This document shows, in pieces, positions 28,043 through 38,876 of a stretch of 64,000 bases of DNA. Each line of letters opens with the position of its first letter. The stretch's first letter is position 1. Below the pieces are notes generated by a model. The model was not told the origin of the DNA and searched no databases. It saw only the letters and a list, made by a program, of their open reading frames with translations. The stretch comes from Absidia repens (Eukaryota; Mucoromycota; Mucoromycetes; Mucorales; Cunninghamellaceae): positions 56,202 through 120,201 of the forward strand of contig MCGE01000057.1 of assembly GCA_002105175.1 (NCBI GenBank), in the 5' to 3' direction. The position numbers and the translations under genes were made by a program.

Positions 28043-28336
28043 GGGGGGGTGGGAAACGATAAACAAATCATGTTACTGTTTGTTGGAGGAGCAATATTTG
28101 GTTCTTACCATGCCATGGCCCGTCCACGTTCATGTACATCGAATATGTCCCCAAGAGTGCCGGCACCCATAGACATGACGGAGGAGGATCCAATAGCAGC
28201 AATGGCACGGAACACCAAAAACATGGGCATGTTGATAGCAAGAGCGCAACCTACACTTCCTATAATTGCTATGAAGAAGGAGGCGAGGTATACTTGTCGC
28301 CGTCCTATTTGGGATTTGAATTAAGAAGAATGTCGA

Positions 28337-28371
<35 letters not shown>

Positions 28372-29052
28372 TCGACTGTCTCTTACCAAATTTTTCACCA
28401 AGACGAGCCCAAAACAAAGGCTATTGTGAGTAATCATAATAAAGTAAGAAAGACAATTAGGGATAGAGCAAGAATGAATGAATAAGAACAAACTTACAAA
28501 AATGGCTGTGGAAAAAGTAAAAATTGAAACTGCGGGAATTCAAATTGATGTCAATAAATGCTTGAATAACAAAAAAAAAAAAAAAAAACAAGCTATAACT
28601 CACTTGTGGCATTCATTAGGATGTCAGATGCCTGGAAATATGATTGTATGTTAAAAATGGCGGGATACTACCATATATATCATATATAAATAAAAGATTA
28701 GGCACATAGAACGATTATTGACAGTATAGAATACAACCAGAGCTTACATAAATAGTGGATGAGATAGGAGATCTACAACATACATAAACATATTAGATCT
28801 TTACTGCGCATACTGTAACCAGATTATTTTATAATAAAGGATACTTTACAGGCCAGAACCAACGGCTACAATAAGTAGAATGCTATTCTTTTTCGTTGGC
28901 GAAAAGTTGCTAGGATCAGCATCACCGGTTGGATTTAACCATTTTTTCCATAAAGTATGCAAGACCCCTGGTGCCTGGGTTTTTTCTTGCATTGAATCGT
29001 CCACCACCGTCAACGAGGAAAACCGCGGTTCTTCAAGTTGGGTCACAGACAT
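26660..29052 (-). CDS. MFS transporter, DHA1 (drug:H+ antiporter) type
   Basis: Proton-coupled membrane transporter; the substrate cannot be predicted. Twelve exons join to 463 aa: 29052-28850, 28772-28748, 28631-28604, 28529-28498, 28420-28387, 28304-28109, 27992-27957, 27851-27612, 27501-27375, 27283-27088, 27017-26934, 26850-26660. Five internal exons are only 25-36 nt. The family signature between helices 2 and 3 is present (WARLGEKFGRRQVYLASFF), then SMGAGTLGDIF and ERGRAMAW, and the antiporter motif in helix 5 (LLGPALGPVVGG). The C-terminal half keeps the second loop as GGQWSDRMYNKQ. The N-terminal 50 residues are cytosolic and hydrophilic. Several introns contain A or T runs of 18-38 nt, one with a T run abutting an A run. 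Confidence 0.9.
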
Positions 29053-30481
29053 GATAATGACACTGTTGGCTAGGCTGTCAATAAAAAAAAAAAAAAAAAA
29101 AAAGGATTTTTTTTAGGGGAGAAGGAGGTTAACTAACTTCTTATTCTTATAGAGAAGACTGACGAGGAAAAAAAAAAGCTGGAAAGAGAAAACGAAAGCG
29201 TAGATGATCTAAATCGCTGAAACTATCTAAAACACCGCTCTCTTATTATCATGGAGATTCTTTTACCCTGCAAAATCAATTTTCCCAGATCAGGTTGAAA
29301 ATTCATATCAGATAAGCCACATTGCAGTTTTATTAAACTTTTTCGCTTGTTGAATTTTTCATATCATTTTACAAGCTGGGGGGCGCGTACCTGCTGATCT
29401 CGGGACTTGAAGACAAAAAAAAAAAAAAATTCCTAGGACCCCGAGCGAACGGGGTTTCAATATTTAAAAAAAACCGCTACTGCCCCGGAACTTTTTTTTT
29501 TCTACATTCCCGTTTTCAGAAAGCCAAAAAAATTCAGGAACAAATAAATGAGAGACTTGTGCTTTATATGTGTAAAGATGTAAAAGATAAATATCCATGT
29601 ACTTTAGTAGAATGGATGAGTCATGGTGCTTTTTTTTTTTTAAAAAAAAAAGAAAAGTGCTTGATAAAATAGTTCTTCCCCACCGCTCTCCCTTTTTTTT
29701 TAGAATCTGAGAACCCAAAATGCCATCCAATGAAAACCAGTAGACCACATGATGTCTTATTGATTTCTTTGAAACAATTCTTTTTTATCATCGCCACGTG
29801 GATGAAAATAAAAAACTAAAAAAAAAAAAAAAAAGGAACCGCGGCAGAGAAAAATCGACGGTGTGGTTGGATTTCTACTTCATCCATTCAATCATCCGGT
29901 TATTTTAAAATCTAAAATGAATTGAAAATAAAAAAAAAAATACAAGTGGGGTAAGATGCATCAAATAGGCTAACACTAGGTATGAACATGACGATAGTCA
30001 AAAAAAAAAAAAGAGTTTGTCCTGGTTCAAGCGCCGTTTGACTACGGGCTTTTTTTTTTCAAAAAAAAAAAGGAGAGACGAGGCTGAATATCTAAGTTGG
30101 TTGTTCAGATCACACAGTGTCATTGCTATCATGTCCATCAATCATCATCAACTGTGTAGTGGGGTTATTAAATTTCAGGTTTTTATTGATATAAAAAAAA
30201 AAGATGTACATGTCAAATAAAAGCAGGGTAAGGTAAGATAATAGACTAAAATAGGAGGAGTAAGCTATGTATAATAAATGTATATATAGGAGAGAGAGAG
30301 GAAGGGGCCAAGGGGATGGGGGGGAGTGACACATCTAAATTATATATTGCAATGTGAAATGAGTAATGATGATAGTAATAATAATAATAAAAGTAATAAA
30401 AATACAAAATAACTAAAGAGAGGGAAGGGGTATCATAGGATATCTAATGGAAAAAAAAGGAATTGAGAGTGATAATCTACA
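29053..30481. other. Intergenic, no gene seen
   Basis: Upstream of the MFS gene and downstream of the RGS gene. Many A/T homopolymers (for example 29414-29428, 29629-29651, 29818-29834). A GC-rich small palindrome (CCCCG ... CGGGG) lies at about 29439-29454. A purine-rich tract of unknown role lies at 30289-30325. Confidence 0.45.
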
Positions 30482-31468
30482 CTAATGTTGATATTTTAAA
30501 GAAACGGAGGATTTGGTAGTAGAAGGCTGAGGCATAAAAGAATGTTTGACACGCTGTAACATGGATCGATACTTTGTAGATGACGGAGGAGAATTAGATG
30601 CTGTTGGTGAAGGAGGTGGGGAAGATACTGACATGTCCAATAGATTACCATCCCTTTCCATTGTCCCATTCTTGTTGCTGTTGTCGCTATTATCCATAAT
30701 ATCCCAAGATACTGTTGAGTCCATTGAGCCACTTCGACAAAGCGGTTTTGTTTTATTGTTGCTGCTGTTGTTGTTAAAGGAATACCACCGATCGACAACA
30801 AAGGAAAAGGAGAGACCAGTGGGTGATGACTGCAAAGACGAAGGGGTAGTTCCGGTTTGATAACAAGAAGAAGCAGCTGCTGATGACGATGACAGGGGTT
30901 GCAATGAAGAAGAATGATTTGTGGTCGTGGTTGTGGTCGTCGAAGTAGTGGAGAGACATGGTGAGCGAGGTGAGAGTGGACAAGTCATATAGGAGGAAAT
31001 CCATGGAATAAAAGCATTCACACGCATCAGTTCCACTACACTTTTCACGCTCCTAGTAAATACGCGTGGGTGATAGTTGCCAACACTAAATACTTGATCC
31101 AGGAGTTCTTGTCGCAGTTCACAGGGGATGTTGATTTCTTGACTCGCATTGGGGCGTATGTAAGTGTCAATCATAGCGTGGCATTTTTGTTGCACCACAT
31201 GGAAAAGGACTTGGTGCGCCTCTGTAAGTTGTGTTGCCGCCTGCTCTTGTAAATACTGGAATCCTTCCCCATCATGAGCTAATCGTCCACATAATTCACT
31301 GTATTCTTGCACATCCAGCCAAAAGTGAAGATTTTCGCAACAAAACGATTGTTCAAGGTAGCGCTGGTAATCTTGGAATAACTCGGTATCTGTATCGCTG
31401 AGAAGTTGTTCCAAAGTTTGCGGTAAGGGTGTAGCTTTTGCTGATGTTTGTATTGGTGGGGAGTCCAT
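30482..31468 (-). CDS. RGS-domain regulator of G-protein signalling
   Basis: GTPase-activating protein for heterotrimeric G-alpha subunits. Single exon, 328 aa. The RGS fold spans about residues 15-150: LEQLLSDTDTELFQDYQRYLEQ, then CCENLHFWLDVQEY, then DTYIRPNASQEINIPCELRQEL, and the final helix PRVFTRSVKSVVELMRVNAFIPWI. The remaining half is Ser/Thr/Asn-rich low complexity with a TTTTTTN run and no recognisable second domain (no DEP, no membrane anchor seen). It lies directly downstream of the cAMP phosphodiesterase gene on the same strand, 594 bp apart; both proteins damp the same pathway. Confidence 0.92.
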   Translation of the reverse strand: MDSPPIQTSAKATPLPQTLEQLLSDTDTELFQDYQRYLEQSFCCENLHFWLDVQEYSELCGRLAHDGEGFQYLQEQAATQLTEAHQVLFHVVQQKCHAMIDTYIRPNASQEINIPCELRQELLDQVFSVGNYHPRVFTRSVKSVVELMRVNAFIPWISSYMTCPLSPRSPCLSTTSTTTTTTTNHSSSLQPLSSSSAAASSCYQTGTTPSSLQSSPTGLSFSFVVDRWYSFNNNSSNNKTKPLCRSGSMDSTVSWDIMDNSDNSNKNGTMERDGNLLDMSVSSPPPSPTASNSPPSSTKYRSMLQRVKHSFMPQPSTTKSSVSLKYQH

Positions 31469-32062
31469 TTTTTATGTTCTTGATATTATCCTGATGTCAA
31501 ATTGGTATTGATATACATATATATATAGAGAGAGAGAGAAAGAGAGAAAGAGAAAGAAGAAGAAAAAGAAAAAATGAGGGACAATAAAAATGAGAAGAAA
31601 GAGAATTGCCCATTTTTTTTATTTTCAAATCCAGTTTTTGTCTTTTGACTGACTCGGCTCGTGGTTACACATCGGCGAATCAAATTAGAGAGATCACATC
31701 TCGCCAAACCAACAAAAAAATAAAAAAGCACAGAATTTCAGGTACAAATAAAAAAATATCAAGCACCGCATTTTTGTAAATGTAACAGTTTATTTCATAA
31801 TCAAAAAGATAAGTATACAATATATAATACAAACTTGACACTAAGATGGATTCAGAATCCTCAAAATGAGGGAAAACGTGTAAAAGGAGATGACAATATA
31901 TAAAAAGAAGGGGTGGGGAGATGACCCCAAGGGATAAAAAGAAAGAGAATATACAATAAAAAAATTCTAAATATGTAAAGAAAATACAAACACAATGATG
32001 ATAAAAATAAAAATAATACTAATCTACATCATCGACGCCAACCATTTACCATATAAAGTCCA
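31469..32062. other. Intergenic between RGS and phosphodiesterase genes
   Basis: RGS promoter and phosphodiesterase 3' UTR. It holds a (GA)n-type run at 31528-31565 and otherwise A/T-rich sequence. Confidence 0.4.
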
Positions 32063-34111
32063 TTAGTCGTGTTGTTGTATGGAAGGGACCACATTGACAG
32101 GAGCAGAACTCGTTCCACTGTCAGAAGCTTTTCGCTGAGATTCAATTAATTGGGATACTTGGCTTGTAGTACCAATCACCTTTGTTGTATCAGAATGATG
32201 GAATATCAAATCAGGAAGAATCACAGGCTGACTGACGCTTCGTACTGCGAATCGGTTGACAGCTTGGTGTTGAAGAGGAGATAACATAGGTTTGGTAATT
32301 CGATGTTGGTCAGTCATCATAGTAGTAGTAGATGGAGGAGATGGTGGTGATGGTGAAGGAAAATGATGTCTTTTTTTGTGATTGGACCACCGTTGATGAA
32401 TATGATGTTTGTGCCAATAGCGCCGGCGATAACGATCAGGAATAATAACAAGTCCCGCAGGCACACTAACACGGCGACCCGCTGGATTTGGAACAGGGAC
32501 AGGAGGAAGCAGTCTTGAAGGAAAGTGGCGTTCCTGTGGTGGAGGAGGAGAAGTCAGGGTCATCATCGTCATGGGACTATCCTTAAGTTGCATCCATTCC
32601 ATTCGGTTCTCGGCCAATGTTGTCAAAAACACTCGGGATTTGGGTAAAACACCTGCCAGAGCTTCAAAATAAGGTCGCACGACAAAATCACCAAATTTCA
32701 GACTGATGGTTGCTTGATGGGAGGCATCTCTGTCCATACCAGGCGAAATAGCGAGCCCAGCTTGTTTCTCGGCATCGCCTTGTTGGAAGAATTCTTGCAC
32801 AATGAGATCCGACCATTGTTTTGATATGGGCCACGGTCGAACGGTATTGCTAATGTCAGCTGCATGAAGAATGATCCGGCAAAAATCGTGGCATTGACTT
32901 GCTGAAAGGTTACAGGTTGTTGATGGAGATGTGCTGCTAAAATGCTGATCCAATAATTGATCGACGGTGGGTGTTGGTGGTTCTGAAAACCATTGGGAAT
33001 CAGTATCGCTGCTATTGTGACTGCCATCCTCGTCTTCGTCATCCATGTCATCGTCATTCCTGAATTCGTTTTTGGTGATGCTGGTGGTACTGATATTGCA
33101 GTCATGAGAGTTTAGGAAATCGTCATTTTCATTGGTGTCATATCCAGTGAAAATATCGTCGTTGCCATGATCGCCCCCGTCATCGCCATTGTCCGTCCAC
33201 GTGGCACCCATGATTTCTTCCAGAGCACCTGCTTTTTCTTGCAGCTCGTAATGATACACCATATCAGTAGACAAGATCAGCCGTTTGATAGAATCCTTCC
33301 AATCATATGATACATTGTCAAATAGTTTGTGCTTGTTGAGTAAATCGTGTGTAATGTCGACGGAATAGTTTTCTAGCACTGATGTATTGTTGTATTTTTG
33401 TGCCAATGGAGTTTTGGAGTTGACTTGATAAAGATTATTGTATCCAGGCTACCAAATGTATATCAAAATAAATAAATAAATAAAGGTCATGAGATCAGCT
33501 GTTCAAAATATTAATTTCCTTCCAAATAAATATATGTATGTGCCCATGCCTTATTGATTTGCGTTTTCTTTTCTACATGCATTCCACCCCCCTTTCATTT
33601 CACCCAATATAGTCACTTACATGACCCATATCATGGCATAACGCAGCAATCAGCAAAGAGGCCATGTCCATGGATTCAAGTTGTTTTAGACCATCCAATT
33701 CCATCAAAATATAATAAAGCATCATTGCAATATCAGCAGCATGATAAAAAGAATGATATGGTGTATGAAGATAGGCTATGTCTACATCCACTAAAAAATC
33801 CAATAGCTGAGAAGGAGTGATTCTAAGGGTGTCAAATACCTTCAAGGTAGCAAAGATTCCCAGTAAATGGCCATACAAGTCAGTACGATTCAATTCCAAC
33901 ACATGCCAATTTGGTGTAATTTTTGGGCCGTTATTATCCAACCATCGTACAAGATGCTATGGTACACAAAATTAAAAAAAAATAGGAGGTTAGGTTCTCA
34001 CCCTACATAGGCATGAATTTGTATTGTTTTTTTTTTCTACTAAATATCCCTTACCCTTTCGATAACAAACATGTCCTGGGCAGGTAGCTCGTTGTGTTTG
34101 AGTATAAGCAT
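32063..34111 (-). CDS. 3',5'-cyclic nucleotide phosphodiesterase, class I (PDE2-like)
   Basis: Hydrolyses cAMP and so limits PKA signalling. Three exons join to 592 aa: 34111-34055, 33956-33621, 33448-32063. The catalytic HD-type domain shows the metal ligands in HTPYHSFYHAADI and in LCHDMGHPGYNN, split by an intron at CDMGH/PGYNN, and the second aspartate in LHAADISNTVRPW. Between ELQEKAGALEEIM and CRIILHAADIS there is a roughly 115-residue insertion rich in Asp, Glu, Asn and Ser, unusual for the family core. The C-terminal 170 residues are Pro/His/Arg-rich low complexity. The 19-residue first exon is the least certain part and the real N-terminus may be longer. The gene is divergent from SAR1. 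Confidence 0.9.
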
Positions 34112-34760
34112 TGATCAATCAGTCAATCGTGGAAGTGTCAATGAAGAGAGCCGTCAGAATGGGGTGTGTGTGTGTGTACGTATGTGTGGCGTATTTTGTG
34201 GAAAGGAAGGAGAGAAGACGTTGCAATGAGCAGCAGTAAACCTAACTAGAATAGTTTTGATTTTGTTCAAATGATGAGGTAGTAATAGTAGTAGGTTGAA
34301 AGAAGAGAGCAAATAAAAGAGGTGGGGAAGTTTTATTTTGAATGGAGAAGAAAGAAAAGGAAGAAGGAAAAGGAAAAAAAAAATCAGTAATAAATAGGTT
34401 GGGCATTGATTATCATATAAAATTAGGTTTGGCATAGATTTTGATTGGCCGAACAGGTTTATCCAGGTTTTTGTTTCATAAAAGAGAGAAGAAAAAAAAA
34501 CTGGGTCATTGTGCCTGAAGATGGTAACCACTGCTGATCTTTAGGTCGTACAACTGGATCCTTTTACGTCTACAATTGAGCAGTCAGGTAGTTTGGCGTG
34601 TTAGACAATCAAACTCAGACTGGGCGGCCACGGGCGGCGGCAGCATTCATGACGTGGTTTGATTTTTTTTTTTTGGGAACTTTTATTCTTTGTCTTTTCT
34701 TTCTTTCTTTTTTCGACTACCTTTTTCTTTCTTTTTTCCTCCATCTTCAATTCTACTACA
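34112..34760. promoter_or_regulatory. Divergent promoter region, phosphodiesterase / SAR1
   Basis: About 650 bp. A (GT)n run lies at 34162-34176 and a TTTCTTTC pyrimidine tract at 34690-34740 just upstream of the SAR1 start. Confidence 0.35.
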
Positions 34761-35645
<885 letters not shown>

Positions 35646-35932
35646 ACATGATTTGTTTTATTTTTATTCTTTTTATTTTTATTCTATATATATACATATT
35701 ATACAATTGAAATGTAGCTAGTATTCTTTGCCCCATTCTTCTTCCATCCGCTCCACTCACCTTTTTCTTTTCTACCATAATTTTTATATTTGTCCTCTCT
35801 TATTCTTCCCTTTTTTATATCTTCCAATACATACAACAAATAAAAACCTACTTTATGACTTTGACTTGAATGTGATGTGTGATGGGTTGAAATGTTTATT
35901 GTGCATATGATCAAAACGGGGAATTATTTTTT

Positions 35933-36889
35933 TTATTCATGCAGACCTACTTTTTCACCATAAGAACTAGACTGTATGGGCGCAGGCATAACTAGACAGG
36001 TCTTAAACAATGGAACATCGTCATCATCTTCTTCTTCTTCGTCGTCGTCGACATCGTTATCATCATCATCATCATCATCATCATCATCGTCTTCTTCTTC
36101 TTCGTCACTAGGATATTGCTGTCCTGGTATATTAGTGGGGGCGGCTACATTGTGCTCATGGGGTTTTTTCTTGGCATAATTGGGACGTCGTTTATGGTGA
36201 TGGGCAGAGACAGACCGCATAACAGCAGCAGGATGAGCATTGAAAACAGAATTATTCGTGAATGTATTACTAGGGGTGGTGGTGGGATGGTGTATAGAGG
36301 CTGGATCAAATGAGGAACGGCGGCTACGGTCTCGGTGAGCGAGTGATCCACCTTGGTCATGCCTGCGTTGGCGCTGTCGCTGTGTTGCTGATATTTTTAA
36401 TTGTGGGTCTCGACATAAAATGCTATTTTTATATTTCTCGGCGGCCGATTGACATGGATGGAGCAATTTAGCTTTTGGATCTTGTAATACACCAATAGGT
36501 AATAAATCTTCATCATCATCTTCATGAAGTGTCTCGTCTTCCAATATAGAGTAAGGTTGTTGTGTTAGTGGTAATGGTGGATGATGATTCATTATCTTTT
36601 GACTGGGCCGTCTTGAGGAAGGTGCACTTTGACTAGCCCATCTGGAAGTATTAGCTATGATCGTCGAATCAAATAAACATTTGCTTAGTGGGATATCATC
36701 GTCATCTTCATCCTCAACGTTTTCGTTCTTTGCTTGGCTTTCAATTGTAAGGTCAAGTTTATCTTTTCTTTGTTGTAATATTAATTTTTGTAATTGATGT
36801 TCTTCTTCTTGATTTAGTGTGGATTTAAAAATATCCTGGGCAAATGTAGACAGTCCAAAATCTTGCAGTAGTAAATTTTTATTTGTCAT
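35933..36889 (-). CDS. Acidic low-complexity protein of unknown function
   Basis: Intronless frame of 318 aa from the ATG at 36889; an in-frame ATG at 36946 would add 19 residues. Not recognised. Its N-terminal third has a Gln/Glu/Lys-rich helix-prone segment (EEEHQLQKLILQQRKDKLDL). Three acidic runs are each followed by a hydrophobic-proline motif: DDDDIPLSKCL, DDEDLLPIGVL and DDDDVPLFKTCL, the last after a Asp/Glu run of over 30 residues. Basic patches (RQRQRRHDQ; HHHKRRPNYAKKK) suggest nuclear location (inference). Codon structure and length make it a likely real gene rather than a chance frame, although the Asp run also appears as Ser codons on the other strand. Confidence 0.65.
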   Translation of the reverse strand: MTNKNLLLQDFGLSTFAQDIFKSTLNQEEEHQLQKLILQQRKDKLDLTIESQAKNENVEDEDDDDIPLSKCLFDSTIIANTSRWASQSAPSSRRPSQKIMNHHPPLPLTQQPYSILEDETLHEDDDEDLLPIGVLQDPKAKLLHPCQSAAEKYKNSILCRDPQLKISATQRQRQRRHDQGGSLAHRDRSRRSSFDPASIHHPTTTPSNTFTNNSVFNAHPAAVMRSVSAHHHKRRPNYAKKKPHEHNVAAPTNIPGQQYPSDEEEEDDDDDDDDDDDNDVDDDEEEEDDDDVPLFKTCLVMPAPIQSSSYGEKVGLHE

Positions 36890-37287
36890 TGTTGTTGTCT
36901 TTTCTGTTGAATGATAAAGAAAATGTAAAACAAATGAAGTGGTCAAGTTTTTTTCTCTTTATTTCGTTTGGATAAAGGAGAAACATGGTTGATTGTGTAC
37001 CAAAAGGGACTTTTTTATTTAAAGGAGACATAAAAAAAAAAGGGGGTTGGGCATGAATCCAAGGTATTGCCATCTTCACTAAATAATAATAATAATAAAA
37101 CTACATAGAAAGGAGGGCGTACACAACATAATAATAAATAAGATGAAGACAGACTTGTTTTTTGTTTATTCTTTTGCATAAAAAAAGTAATAATAAAAAA
37201 TATCAAGATGACTACACTATAATGATATTACACTATGACGATATAACTAAGCTAATACTAAACTAATCGCCATCATCAGATATTTTT

Positions 37288-38545
37288 TCAAGCCTTGGAA
37301 AGTCGTTCACCCACAGTTTCCCAGTTGATAACATTCCAAATCGCCTTCATGTAATCAGGACGCACATTCTTGTATTGCAAGTAATAGGCCTATAGTTATC
37401 AACATATCAAGATAAATAAAAGAAAAGTAAACATTCAGTCAATCGTATTCTTGTTCAACATGAGTATTATCATAGGGCAGGGGTTTCGGTTGTTTTTTAC
37501 TTACATGTTCCCAGACATCAATACCCAAGAGAGGAGTCAAATCTAAAATTAAATTCAAAAAGTCAGAATTGGGTCTTCATATTTCATAAATGTCAAAAAA
37601 AACTTACGAAGCAAAGGATCTTGGTTGCTAGTGGTAGCAATTTCCAATCGCTTAGCTTGCTTGTTATAACCCTATTTCAATAGAAATAATAAAATGAGTA
37701 AATCCTAATATACCACCCATTTTTCATGCTTTATATGAATACTTACCAACCAAGCCCAGCCAGAACCTATTATCATTATCATTATCATCGTCAATAAAAT
37801 GAGAATGGGAAGAGAAAGAAAAAGAAGAACGTATGAATTTTCAACAATACTAATCTATGTTGCCGTTTATCGTCACTTCTTACCTTGTACACCAACGGCA
37901 GCGGCATTGAATTCCTTTTGGAATTCTTCAAAAGAGCCAAATTGCTTATTGATGGCATCAGAAAGAGCGCCAGTAGGAGTAGCTGATCCTTGTCCATTAG
38001 GTGCCAAGTTGGTCCAGAATAAGCTGTGGTTGATATGACCTAAATAAGAGACGACACACCCGCGTATGCACAAAAAAAAGCTTAATATGAACAACTTTTT
38101 GCTTCAACCCCAAACCCGCCGACATATATACACACACATGCAGGTAGACACACTCGATTACTTACCACCACCATTGAACTTGAGGGCGTTTTGGAGACGT
38201 AATTGTTCAGTCAATTCATGGGCTTTGAAAGTTTGTTCAAGTTTTTCTTCTGCAGCATTGTAGTTATTGACATAGGTGTTGTGATGCTTTTTGTGGTGGA
38301 TTTCCATGATTTCAGAGCTGATGTAAGGTTCAAGAGCCTATGGTTTTGAGTCGCAAAAAAAAAAAAAAAAAAAAAAAGTTAATAAAGGATTTAAAAAAAA
38401 AGCCTTACTTTAGAGAAGAGAGAAGACTTACATTGTATGCATATGGAAGATCGGGTAAAGTAACCTTGGTGCGAATAGCAGAAAGGGAACCTACCATAGG
38501 CTTGAAGGAGGAAGACTTAAGAGTACGAGAAGCAATTGAGAGCAT
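37288..38545 (-). CDS. SOD2: Mitochondrial manganese superoxide dismutase
   Basis: Converts superoxide to hydrogen peroxide in the mitochondrial matrix. Seven exons join to 221 aa: 38545-38432, 38337-38166, 38039-37884, 37766-37747 (20 nt), 37671-37608, 37542-37505, 37389-37288. The first 25 residues are basic and Ser-rich, a likely presequence, before [18 protein letters not shown]. Metal ligands are seen in [23 protein letters not shown] and IDVWEHAYYLQY. Gly-Gly at GGGHINH and the sequence following it favour Mn over Fe. A run of 15-20 A residues lies in the first intron and in the leader. Confidence 0.96.
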
Positions 38546-38565
38546 TTTGATTAAGGGATATTTGT

Positions 38566-38602
<37 letters not shown>

Positions 38603-38876
38603 AAGAAAAAAATGTCGCGTTTAATACAAATGATGCCAAAAAGAGCGGTATTTGAATCTGGTCTTTTAGTCTAGCCTATTGGCCCATGACTTACTGACTA
38701 AGAATTTTGCCGGTCCCCGGTTATCCCCACCAATGCTGATATAAGGAATACACAACAACAACAACAAAAAATAGCAACTATCAACTATCAAAATATCAGT
38801 TTTTTATTAAGAAATCAAATAAAACATAAAACATTGTCAAATACGTAACAGGAGAAAGGATAAAACTGATAGCTAA

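Noticed and set aside
29436..29458. CCCCG-AGCGAA-CGGGG palindrome as a possible terminator or structured RNA
   Set aside because: Five base pairs only, isolated, and no adjacent transcript unit that needs it.
35976..36179. Plus-strand Ser-rich frame
   Set aside because: Reverse shadow of the Asp/Glu run of the minus-strand acidic gene.
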